The notes beneath the pieces were generated by a model that was given only the letters and a program-made list of their open reading frames with translations, was not told the origin of the DNA and did not search any database. Shown one piece after another: positions 23,461 through 35,916 of a DNA stretch of 64,000 nt (within the stretch, counting starts at the first letter, position 1; each line of letters starts with the position of its first letter). The translations under genes and the position numbers were made by a program. This DNA comes from Clarkia xantiana subsp. parviflora (Eukaryota; Streptophyta; Magnoliopsida; Myrtales; Onagraceae), in assembly GCA_036873135.1 (NCBI GenBank), contig JAPTYO010000012.1, positions 13,524,090-13,588,089 on the forward strand, read 5' to 3'.

Positions 23461-26400
23461 ATGGAACCCCAATTTACCAAGTCGCGATCGTTCGGGCCCC
23501 TGCCGGCGAAGATGACGATCCCACAGCCATCGCAGCTCTCCGACAACGATCGGAGCAGCGGCGAGCTCCGAGCGCTCGACTGCAATCTCACCTCCCTCTG
23601 CGATCATATCCAGATGGAGGGCTTTAACTCCGGAGCCTTCTCCGACATCGCTGTGCATGCCATGGGCTCCACGTATCACCTCCACCGCCTAATCCTCTCC
23701 CGTAGCTCTTACTTCAGGTTCGTTTTTACTGAATTGCGTGCTGTGACTCTTCATTTTCTGATTTGACTGTTTTTTAAGTAGTAGCTCTTACTCGGTTTCT
23801 TCTTTTTATGTTCAGTTGAATTGCTGAAAAATGCGCACTTGGTTCATCAATATTTTAGCTTATTTTGTCCTGACTTTCACTAGAGTCAGATCTTTCCCAT
23901 ATGATTGATATTTCATCAGATCACGTGGTAAAATTCATTGTCTGCTGTAATGATTGCGTCTTTAATTGCAGAAACATGCTTCATGGTCCATGGAAAGAAG
24001 CCAGTGCACTAGTTGTGACCTTAAATATAGATGATAACAATGTTAACCCCGAGGCAATCGCAGTTGCTCTTGCCTATTTGTATGGTCATCATCCTAAGCT
24101 CAATGATAACAATGCATTCCGAGTTCTTGCTGCTGCCTCATTTCTTGATCTCCAGGTAAGCTATTTTTCTTGTGGATTATGTAGGTAGTTATAGACGGTT
24201 TTTGTTATACTTATATCTGATATTTCGCACGGGGAAAAGTGTTGCTTTGCTCCCCTTATGTTTGTGCCAATGTGGGAATTAACTTTGGACTAACCTCTAC
24301 TTTACACCCAATCACTTGTGAACGACACCCACTCTCTAACACAAATGTATTTGATTTTAATAGTCACGCATGTATTTTATCAAAGGAATCTCTAAACATG
24401 TTCGTGTTTGTTTTAATAGCATGCTCTTTGAGCTGAAAGTACAAGGTATGTTTTGCATTGAGGAACTCATTCCATGTCGTTCTAGCGAAACCACAGACAT
24501 ACATAAGGAAAATAATCCAGATCGACTCCAAACTTTAAGAATTTTGAGTTTTTTAATATATTTTTACCAAAAAAAAAGAGATGTTTAATATTCACCGCTC
24601 ATTCAGAAAGCAGATGTTTAATCGTAGTAGCTCATCGGGGAAGTTGACCACTCCTTCTCTTTTCTTCACTTTTGCCACCCCATGAAGTAGCTGAGATGGG
24701 AATTGACAAATAAGTTAAGCAATCCAATCAATCTGAGCTACCCATCAATTAAAACATGTTAATTTTCTTATTTGTGTTCACACAATCTGAGTTGATGCCC
24801 CCCGATGATGCGAAGAAGAATTATGCTAATGTATCGCTGAACATCACATTATGATGCTAAGCTTACTTCTGAGGGGGGATTTATCTTGTTTGTTCACTTT
24901 TACATATTGAGTTCTGACATATATATATATATATATATACATTTCTTCTAATTTATATATATATATGGGAGTGAACTTGTATGTCACGATGAAGCAGAGC
25001 ATGGGGGAGCTAATATAATAATAATGATAATAAGTTTTAGTTGAGATTGAAACAATGCAAAGTGTAAGAAACTATTATGATATTTTCTTTTATAAAAAAT
25101 AACAGAATATTAGATGGAAAACGTTAAATGGGTGTGATGGCAGATATTTTTTGGTGAAACCTATGGGGTATATATCTAGCAAAAACTTAAATGGGAACAA
25201 TCCCCACTGTGGAAAAACATATTAGAGCAAAGCACCTTTATCCCCTTTAGTAGAGTGTTTATTTAACTTCTGACTGATTATTCATGAGTATAACATTAAC
25301 ACGCTGATTTCTACTGTGCAGGATTTATGTGCCATATGTACAGATTTCATTATATCTGAATTATGGACTTCAAACTTCCTTGTATATCAGGTCATAACTG
25401 CTTATGCTCTTCTTGTTGGGTTATTATTTCTTTCTTACATATTTACAATCTTTGCCTGGTTTAGGTTTTTGCTGAGAGCCAGGATTACGGCATCCACGGA
25501 GAGCGTGTGAGGAATGCTTGCTGGGGCTATCTTTGTCAAAGTGGGGCCATGGAATTGAAAGAGGCAATCACTCGTATATTATTTTGCAGTTAGATACATA
25601 CTGAATCTAGCTTCTTAAAAATAAATTTCATCTTTGTTTAAGAAATCAACAGAAATTTATGTTTTATTTGGATCTGCTTGTTATTCCCTGCATCTTTTAC
25701 TGAATCTAATGGATTTGCGGGATCCTACTGTTGGAATACTGTTGTTTTGTTTAAAATTTAGCCAGTTGTGTTTGTACCTTCTTATTTAGTATTTGTTTTA
25801 TATTACCTCAACTTTTGTTTTCAGGTGCTTCCAAAACTTTCCTCTCAAACTTTGCATGCATTGCTAACCTCTGATGAACTATGGGTTCCTTGTGAGGAGA
25901 GAAGGTAAGACAGTGCATCTTGTTGGATTCGTAATCCGCATCTTGATTGTTTAAGTGTTACTGAAACATGTACGACTTGTCTGGCCTCTTTTGCTTAGGT
26001 TTGAACTTGCTTTGTTCACTCTCCTTGCTAAAGGCGCATTGTCTAGGGCAGAGCTTTCTGAGCAGGGAAGTTTGGGTTCAGAGATTGGCTTGCCTGTGTC
26101 AACTGGTTCCTCTGAAGGAAAAGGAAAAAATGTGATAGATACATCTGCAAGTAGTAGACTGGAATCTGATCTAGGAAGCTTGAGTTTAAGTGGCAACCTG
26201 GAGCGCTGCGGGGCTGCCAATAATCTTCTAGTTGGACTTGCAGACTATGTTGTTGATTACCAAAGAGAGGCGTCTGATTCCAGACAGCAAGTGCAACAGG
26301 CGACATATGCACACTCGAATTTGGAGCCAGTTTACTCGAACACAGAAAATACTTCCACCTTAAACTCCTTTTCAGAAACAGATACTAGTAGAACCTCCAA

Positions 26401-29272
26401 TAGCAACTTAGGGAGTACTACCAATGTAAGAACAAGTGGAGTGAACAGCGGGTCAGCTATGGAAGGGCCATCAGAAGATGAATCATTCTATCGTTTTGAT
26501 AACAACGGTTGGCTTACTAGGGACCAATCAATTCAATGCTCTACCAATATTAACTCTTCCTGTTATGGGCTTATGCCGAATGAATGGGGAAGATGTGGGT
26601 TGCCTTCTCTTTCATGGGGTGGCAGGGTTGTAGGCAGAAGGCAGGTAAAAAGTTTTGTTGCAGAGAACAGTGGGATTTGTGGGGAGGAATATGATACATT
26701 TGTAGACATTTTTGAAGGGGGTTCGCTTCTCTACTGCAATATGTCTTTTGAGGCGCTTATCAATGTGAGAAAGCAGCTTGAGGAGCTTGGTTTCCCATGC
26801 AAAGCGATTAATGATAGTCTTTGGCTACAGGTTAGGGATCACTTGCCTTTCTTCTTTGATGCTTTTGATGAAATTTCATATTTCGTCTACAACAAATTAA
26901 TCCGTTAGTCATCAACGAATGGACTACATTATCTGAGTATTCACTGAGATTAGTTTGGTATCCTGTTTTGGTGATTCAGCAGAACTTTGAGATACTGGCT
27001 TACCCTTTGAAATCGCTTTAGCTCACATCTGGCCCTACTATTGACCAATCATATTCTCTTAGTTTTTTTTTATTACCTATTTGCTTATGTTTCCAGTCAG
27101 AGGACAGAGCAAGATTTAACATATGAAGTTTTTAAAAGAACCTGCAGTTGCCTAGTTACATTACCTCTAAGAACGAGACTTTTAGCACCACAGCTAATTT
27201 AATCCAGTTCTCCAGCCCCTTGAATTAAATCTATTGCTTTTACGTTTTTTCTCCTTGTACAAATAGTTGATCATTGATGACTAGATCTTGTAAACAAGGT
27301 GCAATGCTCCTATCTTCTTGAAGTTGCATTCATATGCTGATCAAGAAAAGATTCAGTCACGCCTATTTGGTCGACTTGGGGAAATTTTCTTGTGGCTCCT
27401 ATCTCTCATGGTTGGTTCCGCTGATGTTGACACATAATGAATTTCATGCAGATGCTTTTGAGTCAGAAGTTACAAGAAATTGGGGCTGACACATGCAAGA
27501 ATTGCTGCCTTCTCAACATAGCATGTGCCTGCAGACAACCGTTTGGTTTCTCTCGTGGAATGTCTGGGAGTAGTTACTACATGCAAGAGCAAGATCAGAG
27601 TGGTGCACCCGGGAATGTTGGAAATGTGTATGTAACAGGAATCCCTCAAGGTGAAGCTAGTACAATGTCTCGGCCTGTTAGAGTTCATGTTCGGGGACCT
27701 GTTGATGGGCTTGCTGGTATTGGACGTGGAGCTCAATTTGTCCCTGCAGCTGCATGGCCACCAACACAGCTCGTCTATTCTCGTGTTCCCTTTGTTGTGG
27801 GGAATAGAAACTCCCAGCAGTCCCCTGCTAATGATGATTCTGGAGCTAGGGCTGACCAAAATGGAGATCCGTCTGGAGATGGTTTGACCGCTCTGGTTGG
27901 ACTTACTCAGGCAGGAAACAACATTGCTAATGGCCATGGAGATCAAGCTGGTAGGGCATATGAGATAGATTTTCAGAACAGATACTCTGGAACGTCTTTA
28001 GCTGGTACAAGCTCTAGTGGCATTCCCGTGGAGATGCTTGAACATCCAGATCATGCCTCTGGAACTGAGTGGGAAAATGCCAGCGGTTCCTCTATTTCCT
28101 TGGATATGAAGACACCACTGAGCCATTTCCCTCCTTTTCGTTTTGGGTGGGTTATTCTCGTGTTTTTTGTTCACACTGCTTTGGTAAACTTTCATGTTCT
28201 AGCTTCACAATTTTGTTATTCCATTCAGTTTCTCTTTTCTAGTTAAAATTAACCACTTTAGTTTACTAAGACTTTTGGATTTATAAATCATCAGCAGATC
28301 TTTCATCTCTCCCATTAAGCTATTTGCTCTGTTCTGTATTCTTAGCTGTACAATATGCTCGACAGTTCTTTGAGAAGTCGTATCTTTGTTATTCTTCTAT
28401 CGCCAATCTCTGAATACCCGTTTGTTCTGTTTATGTTTCTTTTTCTTTTTTCTTTTTTTTCATCAAAGGGTGGAATTTTCGGATGTGCATAGGCTTAATG
28501 ATGGCCAAGTTAAGCACTCCCCTGAAGTATTTTATGCTGGGTCATTGTGGAAGGTATGCCCAACCGATCTATAATAGCATTACAAAAAGCTTTCCTATGG
28601 AGTTTCTTTCTTAATTTTCCATGTGCTGTTAGTCTAACATTTGGAGATATATATCTATACAGGTAAGTGTCCAGGCCTTTAATGATGAAGACCCTCAAGG
28701 ACGGAGAACTCTTGGTATTCTTCTACTGATAAATCATTTCTATGTCAAATTTAGATTGAGATTGTTCTGAGATGAGTAAATTTCCGACTATAAACAGGAC
28801 TGTTTCTTCATCGGAGGAAAGCTGAAATATCAGATTCCCTTAGAAAAGTAAGTGCAATTTGCATATACATTCCCCTAATTGTTTGTCGGAATAACAGCCA
28901 CACTAGCAAGTTGTGTGTTTGCTTTGCTTTACTACTATGTCATGAGATATTTATTACTTGTAATATTTAGGTTCATATGTATGTGGACTCCCGTGAGAAG
29001 GTTACAGCTCGGTATCAGGTAAGTTTCGTCAAAGTTGAAGCATTCTGGTATAATAAATACAAGTTTGTGAAGATTGGTGTATTATTGGTGTTCAGTTGAT
29101 ATGCCCATCAAAGAGAGAAGTGATGGTATTTGGGAGCTTCAAGGAAAAAGGGATGCTGTTACCGAAAGCTCCGAAAGGATGGGGATGGAGGACGGCTCTG
29201 TTATTCGATGAACTCCCTGATCTCCTTCAGAATGGTGCCTTACGGGTAGCTGCTGTTGTGCAGCTTGTTTAA
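23461..29272 (+). CDS. BTB/POZ-BACK domain protein, 12 exons, 875 aa
   Basis: Exons: 23461-23717, 23972-24155, 25322-25390, 25465-25563, 25825-25904, 25999-26830, 27452-28146, 28469-28553, 28663-28714, 28798-28847, 28971-29018, 29096-29272. They join in one frame of 876 codons ending TAA. Residues about 53-150 form a BTB/POZ domain (GAFSDIAVHAMGSTYHLHR; ALAYLYGHHPKL) and about 155-240 a BACK-like region (LPKLSSQTLHALLTSDELWV). A Ser/Gly-rich linker follows, and the end is a conserved globular region (VEFSDVHRLNDGQVKHSPE ... LFLHRRKAEISDSLRK ... GWRTALLFDELPDL). Such proteins usually act as substrate adaptors of CUL3 ubiquitin ligases; the target is unknown. The layout resembles germ-cell-less-like plant proteins, but I cannot name an orthologue. 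Intron 4 appears to use a GC donor. All exons are intact, so it is probably functional. AATAAA at about 29286 may be the poly(A) signal. Confidence 0.88.
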
Positions 29273-29474
29273 ACAAACAACTTATAATAAATAGCCTTGC
29301 CCTTATAATTTTCATTGTAGATAGATAGATATATGATAGCCATTTTCCTGATCGCCTGCCTCTCTTGGCCAGTTAGCCTCTGGTTGTAATAATGATGAAT
29401 TGATTGGGACAGTAAAAAAACTGTTGCTGAATCTTAAAAATAAGTGATGATGGCTGTAATTATATATATACATA

Positions 29475-29745
29475 TTGAGAAAAGTACTTAAATTTGCTTA
29501 ATCAAATACAAGGTATGCGCAACTATCAAGTGCACTACATTGTGTTAATTTCTACTAGATTGAGTAATTAGCATTAATTACGTAGCGCGCTTATGAGATG
29601 CGCAACGGAATTATGATGTGTCTAAAATATGACTGTTACATGTTGCGTATTTCTACATAATTAATGTTTATTATTCGATGTAGTACACTTGATAGTGCGT
29701 AACGCATATTGCGCACTTGGAAATTGCGCTATTGAGTATTTTCGT
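29475..29745. mobile_element. MITE-like inverted-repeat element
   Basis: Imperfect inverted repeats: TATGCGCAACTATCAAGTGC (29514) against GCACTTGATAGT-type sequence at 29680-29708, with further pairing outward (AAGTACTTAAATTTG near 29482 against TTGAGTATTTTCG near 29732). About 270 bp, non-coding, 200 bp downstream of the BTB gene stop. Borders are approximate. Confidence 0.55.
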
Positions 29746-30506
29746 CTCTGAAACTCATCGTACATTGTATTTGCATTTGAGTTAGCAACAAGGTTGTTAG
29801 GATCGGGATCCTAACTAGCATCGGTTGATGGTAGGACAGTGACGAATCCAGGACCCGGGTTGGTGGGTGCACAATAATTTTTCTATAGTTAAAAATCGGT
29901 ATTATCAAATATAATTTCGGATCGAACTAACAAAAAAATCCGTAATAAAATTGTTAAAGTACAATTATATATATACTCATAATGAATAAAAAAATTCAAA
30001 CGTTTATAATATCCAATACAAACATAAAGAACATAATAAATTTTTTTAATTGTTCCTGACCAAACAAAGAAATAAAAATTAACTAGAATGAGATAAATAA
30101 AAATTAATAATATTTTTGTTTTAAAAAAATACTTGCAAAAGAGTAAAAAAATAATAGTTTTAAGAGAAGAAGAAATGACAATTAATAAAGATTAAAAAAA
30201 AAACTTAGATCAAAACCTAGTATAATGATATTGAAAAAAATAAATACTAAATACGGTAAAAAAAATATTAAACAGTAGTGATATGTTTTAATTCTAGTTT
30301 AAAACTGAAAAGATGACATAAGATGAAAGAGTCTAAACAAATTAAGAAAGTTTTTTTTTTTAAAGTAGATTAAAAGCAAGTATAATGTCATTGGGAAAAA
30401 CAAATATAAAACACATTAAAAATATTAAAAAGTAAATATATTTTTTAATTCTAGTTTAAAACTAAAAAATGGCATAAGATGAAGAATATTAATAATATAT
30501 CTATTA

Positions 30507-32973
30507 TCTACTATATTATATTAATTCGGTACCGGTAGCCCTCTGACTGACACGTGGGCTGTTCGTCCAGTCAGTGTTTCCTAATTTATCGGCATTTAAT
30601 TGAAGATCTATAAATTTAGGCATAAAATATTGATTTGTTGTAAATTAAGAAGTATTTTTATCTCCTATTTTAGTCTCTACGTAAAATAAAGAAACAAATT
30701 AATTAAAAGTTTCCATTTAAATTGTAAATCTATACAGTTTGGTTCCGGAAGACCATAGACCGCCACGTAAACAATATATATAAAGAAACTCCATATTTAA
30801 TTAAAGAAAACAATTAATTCTAAGCTAAATATATTATGTAAATAATAACAAAAAAATATATAAACGAGAAAATGTGTCCACAGATTATGTTAACTAATTA
30901 AGGCAATCAATAAAAAATTTATAAACGTTATAAATAAAAACATACTATAAACATTGTTTATAATATTGGAAACACTATATTAATTTATTAACAAACGTTA
31001 AAAGCATACAAAAAAATCCCGAAATTCCATTAATACCAAAGAAAAAATTACCGCCAGTGCCATCCGTGTGAATGTGCTTTCCTATTTACCAAAAATAAAA
31101 TAGAAATATTAAAATAATAATTATTATTAACTAAATAAACAAGAGAAGACGTATATTAATGTTTCCAAACATATATATATATATATAAAATCTCTATGTA
31201 TGACTACAGTCAATGCATGACGACATTCTTCATCACCATAATTGCAGGTAACATGGTGTACTGGTCTATGTATAATTATTATTACAATATTAAAATTAGT
31301 ACAACTACAGCTTTTGTGGTTGGATCGAAAGAGGCTTACTACGTGGTTCACTTTTTGGATCGAGGAACTCAACTGGGTCGAAAGATGCCTACTATGGGTT
31401 CACTCTTTAGATAGAGGAACTCAAGCTCGACACCCTTGCAATTAAGGTGAAATGAATAATATTAGTTATATCGAAACTTATTAATTGTTTAAAAAAAGTT
31501 ATATTGAAATATATTGTTTTATAGCATATTTGCGTGTTTCTAATTTATTTATCTTAGTTTTAATTTTTTAAGGTGGACCAAAGAGCTCAACCTCAATACC
31601 CTCATAATTAAGGACCTTTCTATCATGCTCTTGGAGCACCATGTTTTTGCCACTATTTTTTTTATTCATATTGTCTTATAGGTGAACCCCATAGGAAAAT
31701 TGATATTATTAATAGTATGATACGCATCTTAGGTGTAGTTAAAAAAAAATCATATTTTTTCATACTTTTAAAGTTTTGCTTATGTTACAATTAAGTCCAC
31801 CATAGTATTAAAAAAAAAATAAAAGCATGGTGCTCCAAAAGCATGGTAGAAAAATCTCATAGTTAAGGTCGAAAATGTAATATTAGTATATATATATATA
31901 CATATAAAAGCTTATTAGTGGTAATAAAAAAAGGCTTATATCAAAGCTTCTTATTTAATTTTATATTGTTTTGAAAATTTTATTATACATGTTTCTAATT
32001 TATTTATTGTGATTTTGAATTTTTTTGTAGGTGGACCAAGGAGTTCACCCGCAACGCTCTCACGATCGACATACAACTTGGTTTGTTTGTTTGTTTGTTT
32101 TGTTTTGTTTTGTTTTTTTTTTTAAATTTATATGCAACTTAAGTTCATACATATAATTTGGGTTTGAGTTAATATCATTTATGTAATGTTGGCGTGTTAT
32201 TATTGCATGAGTTGGTTAGCCATGCTTATATTTTTATGTACATATATGTGTAGCATAAATATTTCCACCACATACAAATTGGCTTAATAAATAGCCATAT
32301 GTTAATTTTTAAGTTTTATGATAAATAACCATTCAAATGCTTACTTTCTTTATAAAAAAATATTAATACACATATATTATTTATTTTGAAATTAAGATAA
32401 CTTGGTATTTTAACTTATTTATTCGCGGTAGAGATATTATATTGGGTAAAAAATTGTCTATAATTTTAAGCTCTAGATAAAATAAAAAATCTCTCTACAT
32501 AAGCAAAGAAACAAATAATTAAAAAATTATATTTAAATAAAAAATCAATACAATTTGATAGCGAAACTTTTGAGACCGCCACCTAAGCCAAATCGTCACT
32601 TCATAAAACATATTTTGAAAATCCATAAGTCAATATATATAATACTAAAAAAATAACATAAAACATATTTAATTTAACCAAAAGTTAAACATTCTACTAT
32701 TTAAAATTTAACAGAATTTCATAAAAAAAAAACGTATAAAAATGTATATATAAATATATGTTCGAGGTATGTATTTATAATAATATTATTATTGTCAAAT
32801 ATTTAGTTAGTTTTTTTATGCTATCAAAGTTATGTGGAATATACGTGTATGGAAGATCCACCTAAGATTATATCTACGCTTAGTAAATGATTTAATTTAA
32901 AAATTCTAATTAATTATTATGTTGTAATATACATTTTATTTTTTCCCGCGCGGTGCGCGGGGTTAGTATCTAG
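30507..32973 (+). mobile_element. Helitron 1 (2.47 kb, non-autonomous)
   Basis: Starts TCTACTATATTATATTAATT after a host A, and ends with hairpin CCCGCGC-GGT-GCGCGGG (32945-32961) followed 8 bases later by CTAG (32970-32973) and a host T. TC...CTRR, the 3' hairpin and A/T insertion are the diagnostic Helitron features. No Rep/helicase is present. A sequence like GGTGGACCAAGGAGTTCA followed by ACCCTCA/CTCTCACGAT occurs three times in diverged form (about 31420, 31572, 32035). A diverged third copy of the Helitron 5' region lies at about 32450-32590. Confidence 0.85.
31617..31854. mobile_element. MITE, family copy 1 (level 4 of nest)
   Basis: Inverted ends TTTCTATCATGCTCTTGGAG and the complement of CATGGTAGAAAA, with internal GAGCACCATG and CATGGTGCTC also paired. 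The interior (GAAAATTGATATTATTAATA; TTACAATTAAGTCCACC) is shared with 43719-43938, showing a dispersed family. It lies within Helitron 1. Confidence 0.8.
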
Positions 32974-35916
32974 TATTATATTAATTCGGTATCGGAAGCC
33001 CTCTGGCCGACACGTGGACAATCCATGCAGTCATTGTTTCCTAATCTAATAGGAATTTAATAGGGGTTCTCTAAATTTAGATACATAATATTGATTGCTT
33101 GAAAATTAAGAAGTATTTTTATTTCCTATTTTGGTCCCTACGCAATTTAAAGAAATAAATTAATTAAAAGTTTCCTTTTAAATTCATTATCTATACAGTT
33201 TGGTTCCGGAAGGCCATAAGCCGCCATGTAAGCGTTCTATTTTTAATTGTTAAATATTTAAATATAACATAATGGCAACGCTCATTGTACAAAATAAAGA
33301 AAAAATATAAAAAATATATTATATAGAATATTATACGTAATATTAAGGTATTATAATATTAGGGTTTCAACATGCATGTGTATATATTAAGATTAAAAAA
33401 AAAAACATGTATATATATTACGATTATTCGTGTGGCTAACGAGATTGAGAAGGATAATCCGAGGGTTGCTAACCTATGTATGTATCTCATCCCTCTTTTG
33501 TTTTTATTGAGTAATTGACTGTGTTATATATATGGTATAGTAGCTCATCAAGCATAGCTGCAAAATCTCACTTTTATATATAGGTAAAATTAGACTAAAT
33601 ACTCTTTCAGTAACATAATTCTAATGTCTATCTTGAATGATCTAATTGTTGAGATGACAATACAGGCAGTATATCTTTCCATGGATTCTCATGGGTATTT
33701 TATATGTTCAAACAAGCGACTTAATTACATCGATCATCTCATATATAGGTATCAAATTAATTTATAATACTTCAAAATTCAAAATTTCTAAACATTTATG
33801 TTGTTAGATTTTATAGTTTGTATGATATATTAATAAATTAATTGTTATACTCTTATGGCGTAGGTAGCATAGTTGATACTGGTGCAACCGACATCGCTAT
33901 ATTTTAAGTCATTAAGGACCGTAAATAGTTCATGGGGGAAGAACACACTATTATGAAGAGGTTTGTCGTCAGGTATCACAACTTTATCCAATGTCATTGA
34001 TCAATGACTTTTAAGTTTTAAGTATAATAATTGGAGTTTCAAACATGCAGGAAATTGACAAAAAAAAAACGTACAATTGAATCTACTGATACTCCATTGT
34101 CTCCTTCAAGCCTATCGATATTCTAGGGAAAATTAGCTCTCTAACGACGAACTTGAAGGACTCGACTACGGACTATGGTGATATCTAATGCATGCATGGA
34201 TCAACCCTAATTGAGATTACGAATCTACCTGATGTCTTGATTTCGATTAAAAATGGGGATGGGAGGTCATTGCATGCTTAGCCCACAAGCAATTACTACA
34301 CGAATCATTGTAAGACGTCTCTTGCCACGTTAAATCACATTCGACATTGTTTGCTCTTTTAGTTAGTTTAATTGATGTGGATTATATTTTACACTAAATT
34401 TTTTCTTATTGACTTAGAAAGTTTACTCTTATTCAGTGATATCATAAATCGGAAGCTGTATATAATGTTGTGTCCAATACAGTATAGATTGGATTTGCAG
34501 CGTAATAACGATCAACTTAACAAAAAATGTAAGTGTACCCAACCTTAACTATTGTTTGATTTGTATGAGAATCTAATTAATGTTTTATATGCAATATTGT
34601 AGGTTTCTACTAAAAGAAAACACAATGTAATTCAAATCGTACAAAACTCATCTTATTATATTATTATTTTTTACCAAAAAAGTTGTTTTATTCGCCATGA
34701 TGTATATGGATATATAAATTTTCTGGACAATATAAATTTACAATGTATTCTGTATATATATACCCAACTAAATATAGGAGTCATAAAGTTTCTAAAAGAG
34801 ATATATATAAACATATACAATTCTCTAGACAATATACATTTATATTTACAAATATTTTGGATACTCAATTAAATATATTTTAATTGTTCATAGCTCCACG
34901 ACCTTAAATTGGTCGCCAAAGTCCCAAAAGAAACAAATATTTAATGCAGGTTGAGTTTTTTTGGTTGATCAAGTACTTCTACTTTTTCTTTTTTGGCCAT
35001 GAATAATACATTTATATTAGAATAAAAAAGAAACATCAAGTGTGGTTCTTGTGATATGCACTATGCACTATGCAGAGATATGGTTGCGCACTTATGCGTG
35101 GTCGGGTGATATGCAGTTCGGCTTTGGTTCTTTAAAAATAAACCTACAATTAAACCTACAAATGTTGGATCATGTTGATAATAATAACTAAATAAAGGAT
35201 TATACATATTTGATTGAATAAATATTATTCAATATATAGTCAATACTCAGTTTGTCGAGATATATATATACACAGTTTTGTTCATCACGTAAGTAATTAA
35301 ATAGAATAATAAATAATATTTTAATAATGAAATTGGTTTTTTTTTTTTTGCCACGAATAATGAAATTGGATTTGGATGCATAAAATTTGATTTAAGGCAA
35401 AAGTTTCGCAAATTCAATAAAATGAGATTTAATTAATGGAAAAGGAAGTAAAATTGGAATATATATTATATAGTAAATCATATATATATATATAATAATT
35501 TTGTAATAAATAATTATTATAATACAATATTACATAATTATTATAATGTAATAATAAATAAATATATTATATAGTAAGTAATATGTGTAATATATTATAG
35601 ATAAAAGCATACAAAAATATACCTTATAGTAACCAATCTATACAAAAATTATATAATGATCATATATCATCCATCTACATAAATATAAAATATATAAGAT
35701 AAATAAACTACTATACACAACTACATAAATATAAAATAAAACTTATATGTAAATAGGTAAAATTTTCAATATTATATCTATGAAAATATTTATATTATTT
35801 ATATTTCAAAAATCCAATTTTAATGATTTTATTTTATATTTTAACTTTTTTTTTATGCTAAACTCAATTTTTAATTCGATTTTCTTACCCGCGCACCGCG
35901 CGGGATTAGTATCTAG
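32969..35916 (+). mobile_element. Helitron 2 (2.95 kb), directly abutting Helitron 1
   Basis: Starts TCTAGTATTATATTAATTCG; its first five bases overlap the CTAG end of Helitron 1. Ends with hairpin CCCGCGC-ACC-GCGCGGG (35888-35904), then ATTAGTATCTAG (35916) and a host T. About 250 bp at its 5' end is homologous to Helitron 1 (AGCCCTCTGGCCGACACGTG; TACAGTTTGGTTCCGGAAG), so both belong to one family. No Rep/helicase; a possible captured gene fragment is listed separately. Confidence 0.85.
33423..33479 (+). pseudogene. Possible callose-synthase exon fragment in Helitron 2
   Basis: Nineteen codons read IIRVANEIEKDNPRVANLC, followed by GTATGT-like intron sequence. The string resembles the N-terminal segment of plant callose synthases, where a similar RVANEVE..NPRVAYLC stretch precedes an exon end. 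Too short for certainty. About 400 bases downstream, VGSIVDTGATDIAIF (about 33860-33905) recalls an aspartic-protease active site and could be another captured scrap. Confidence 0.35.
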
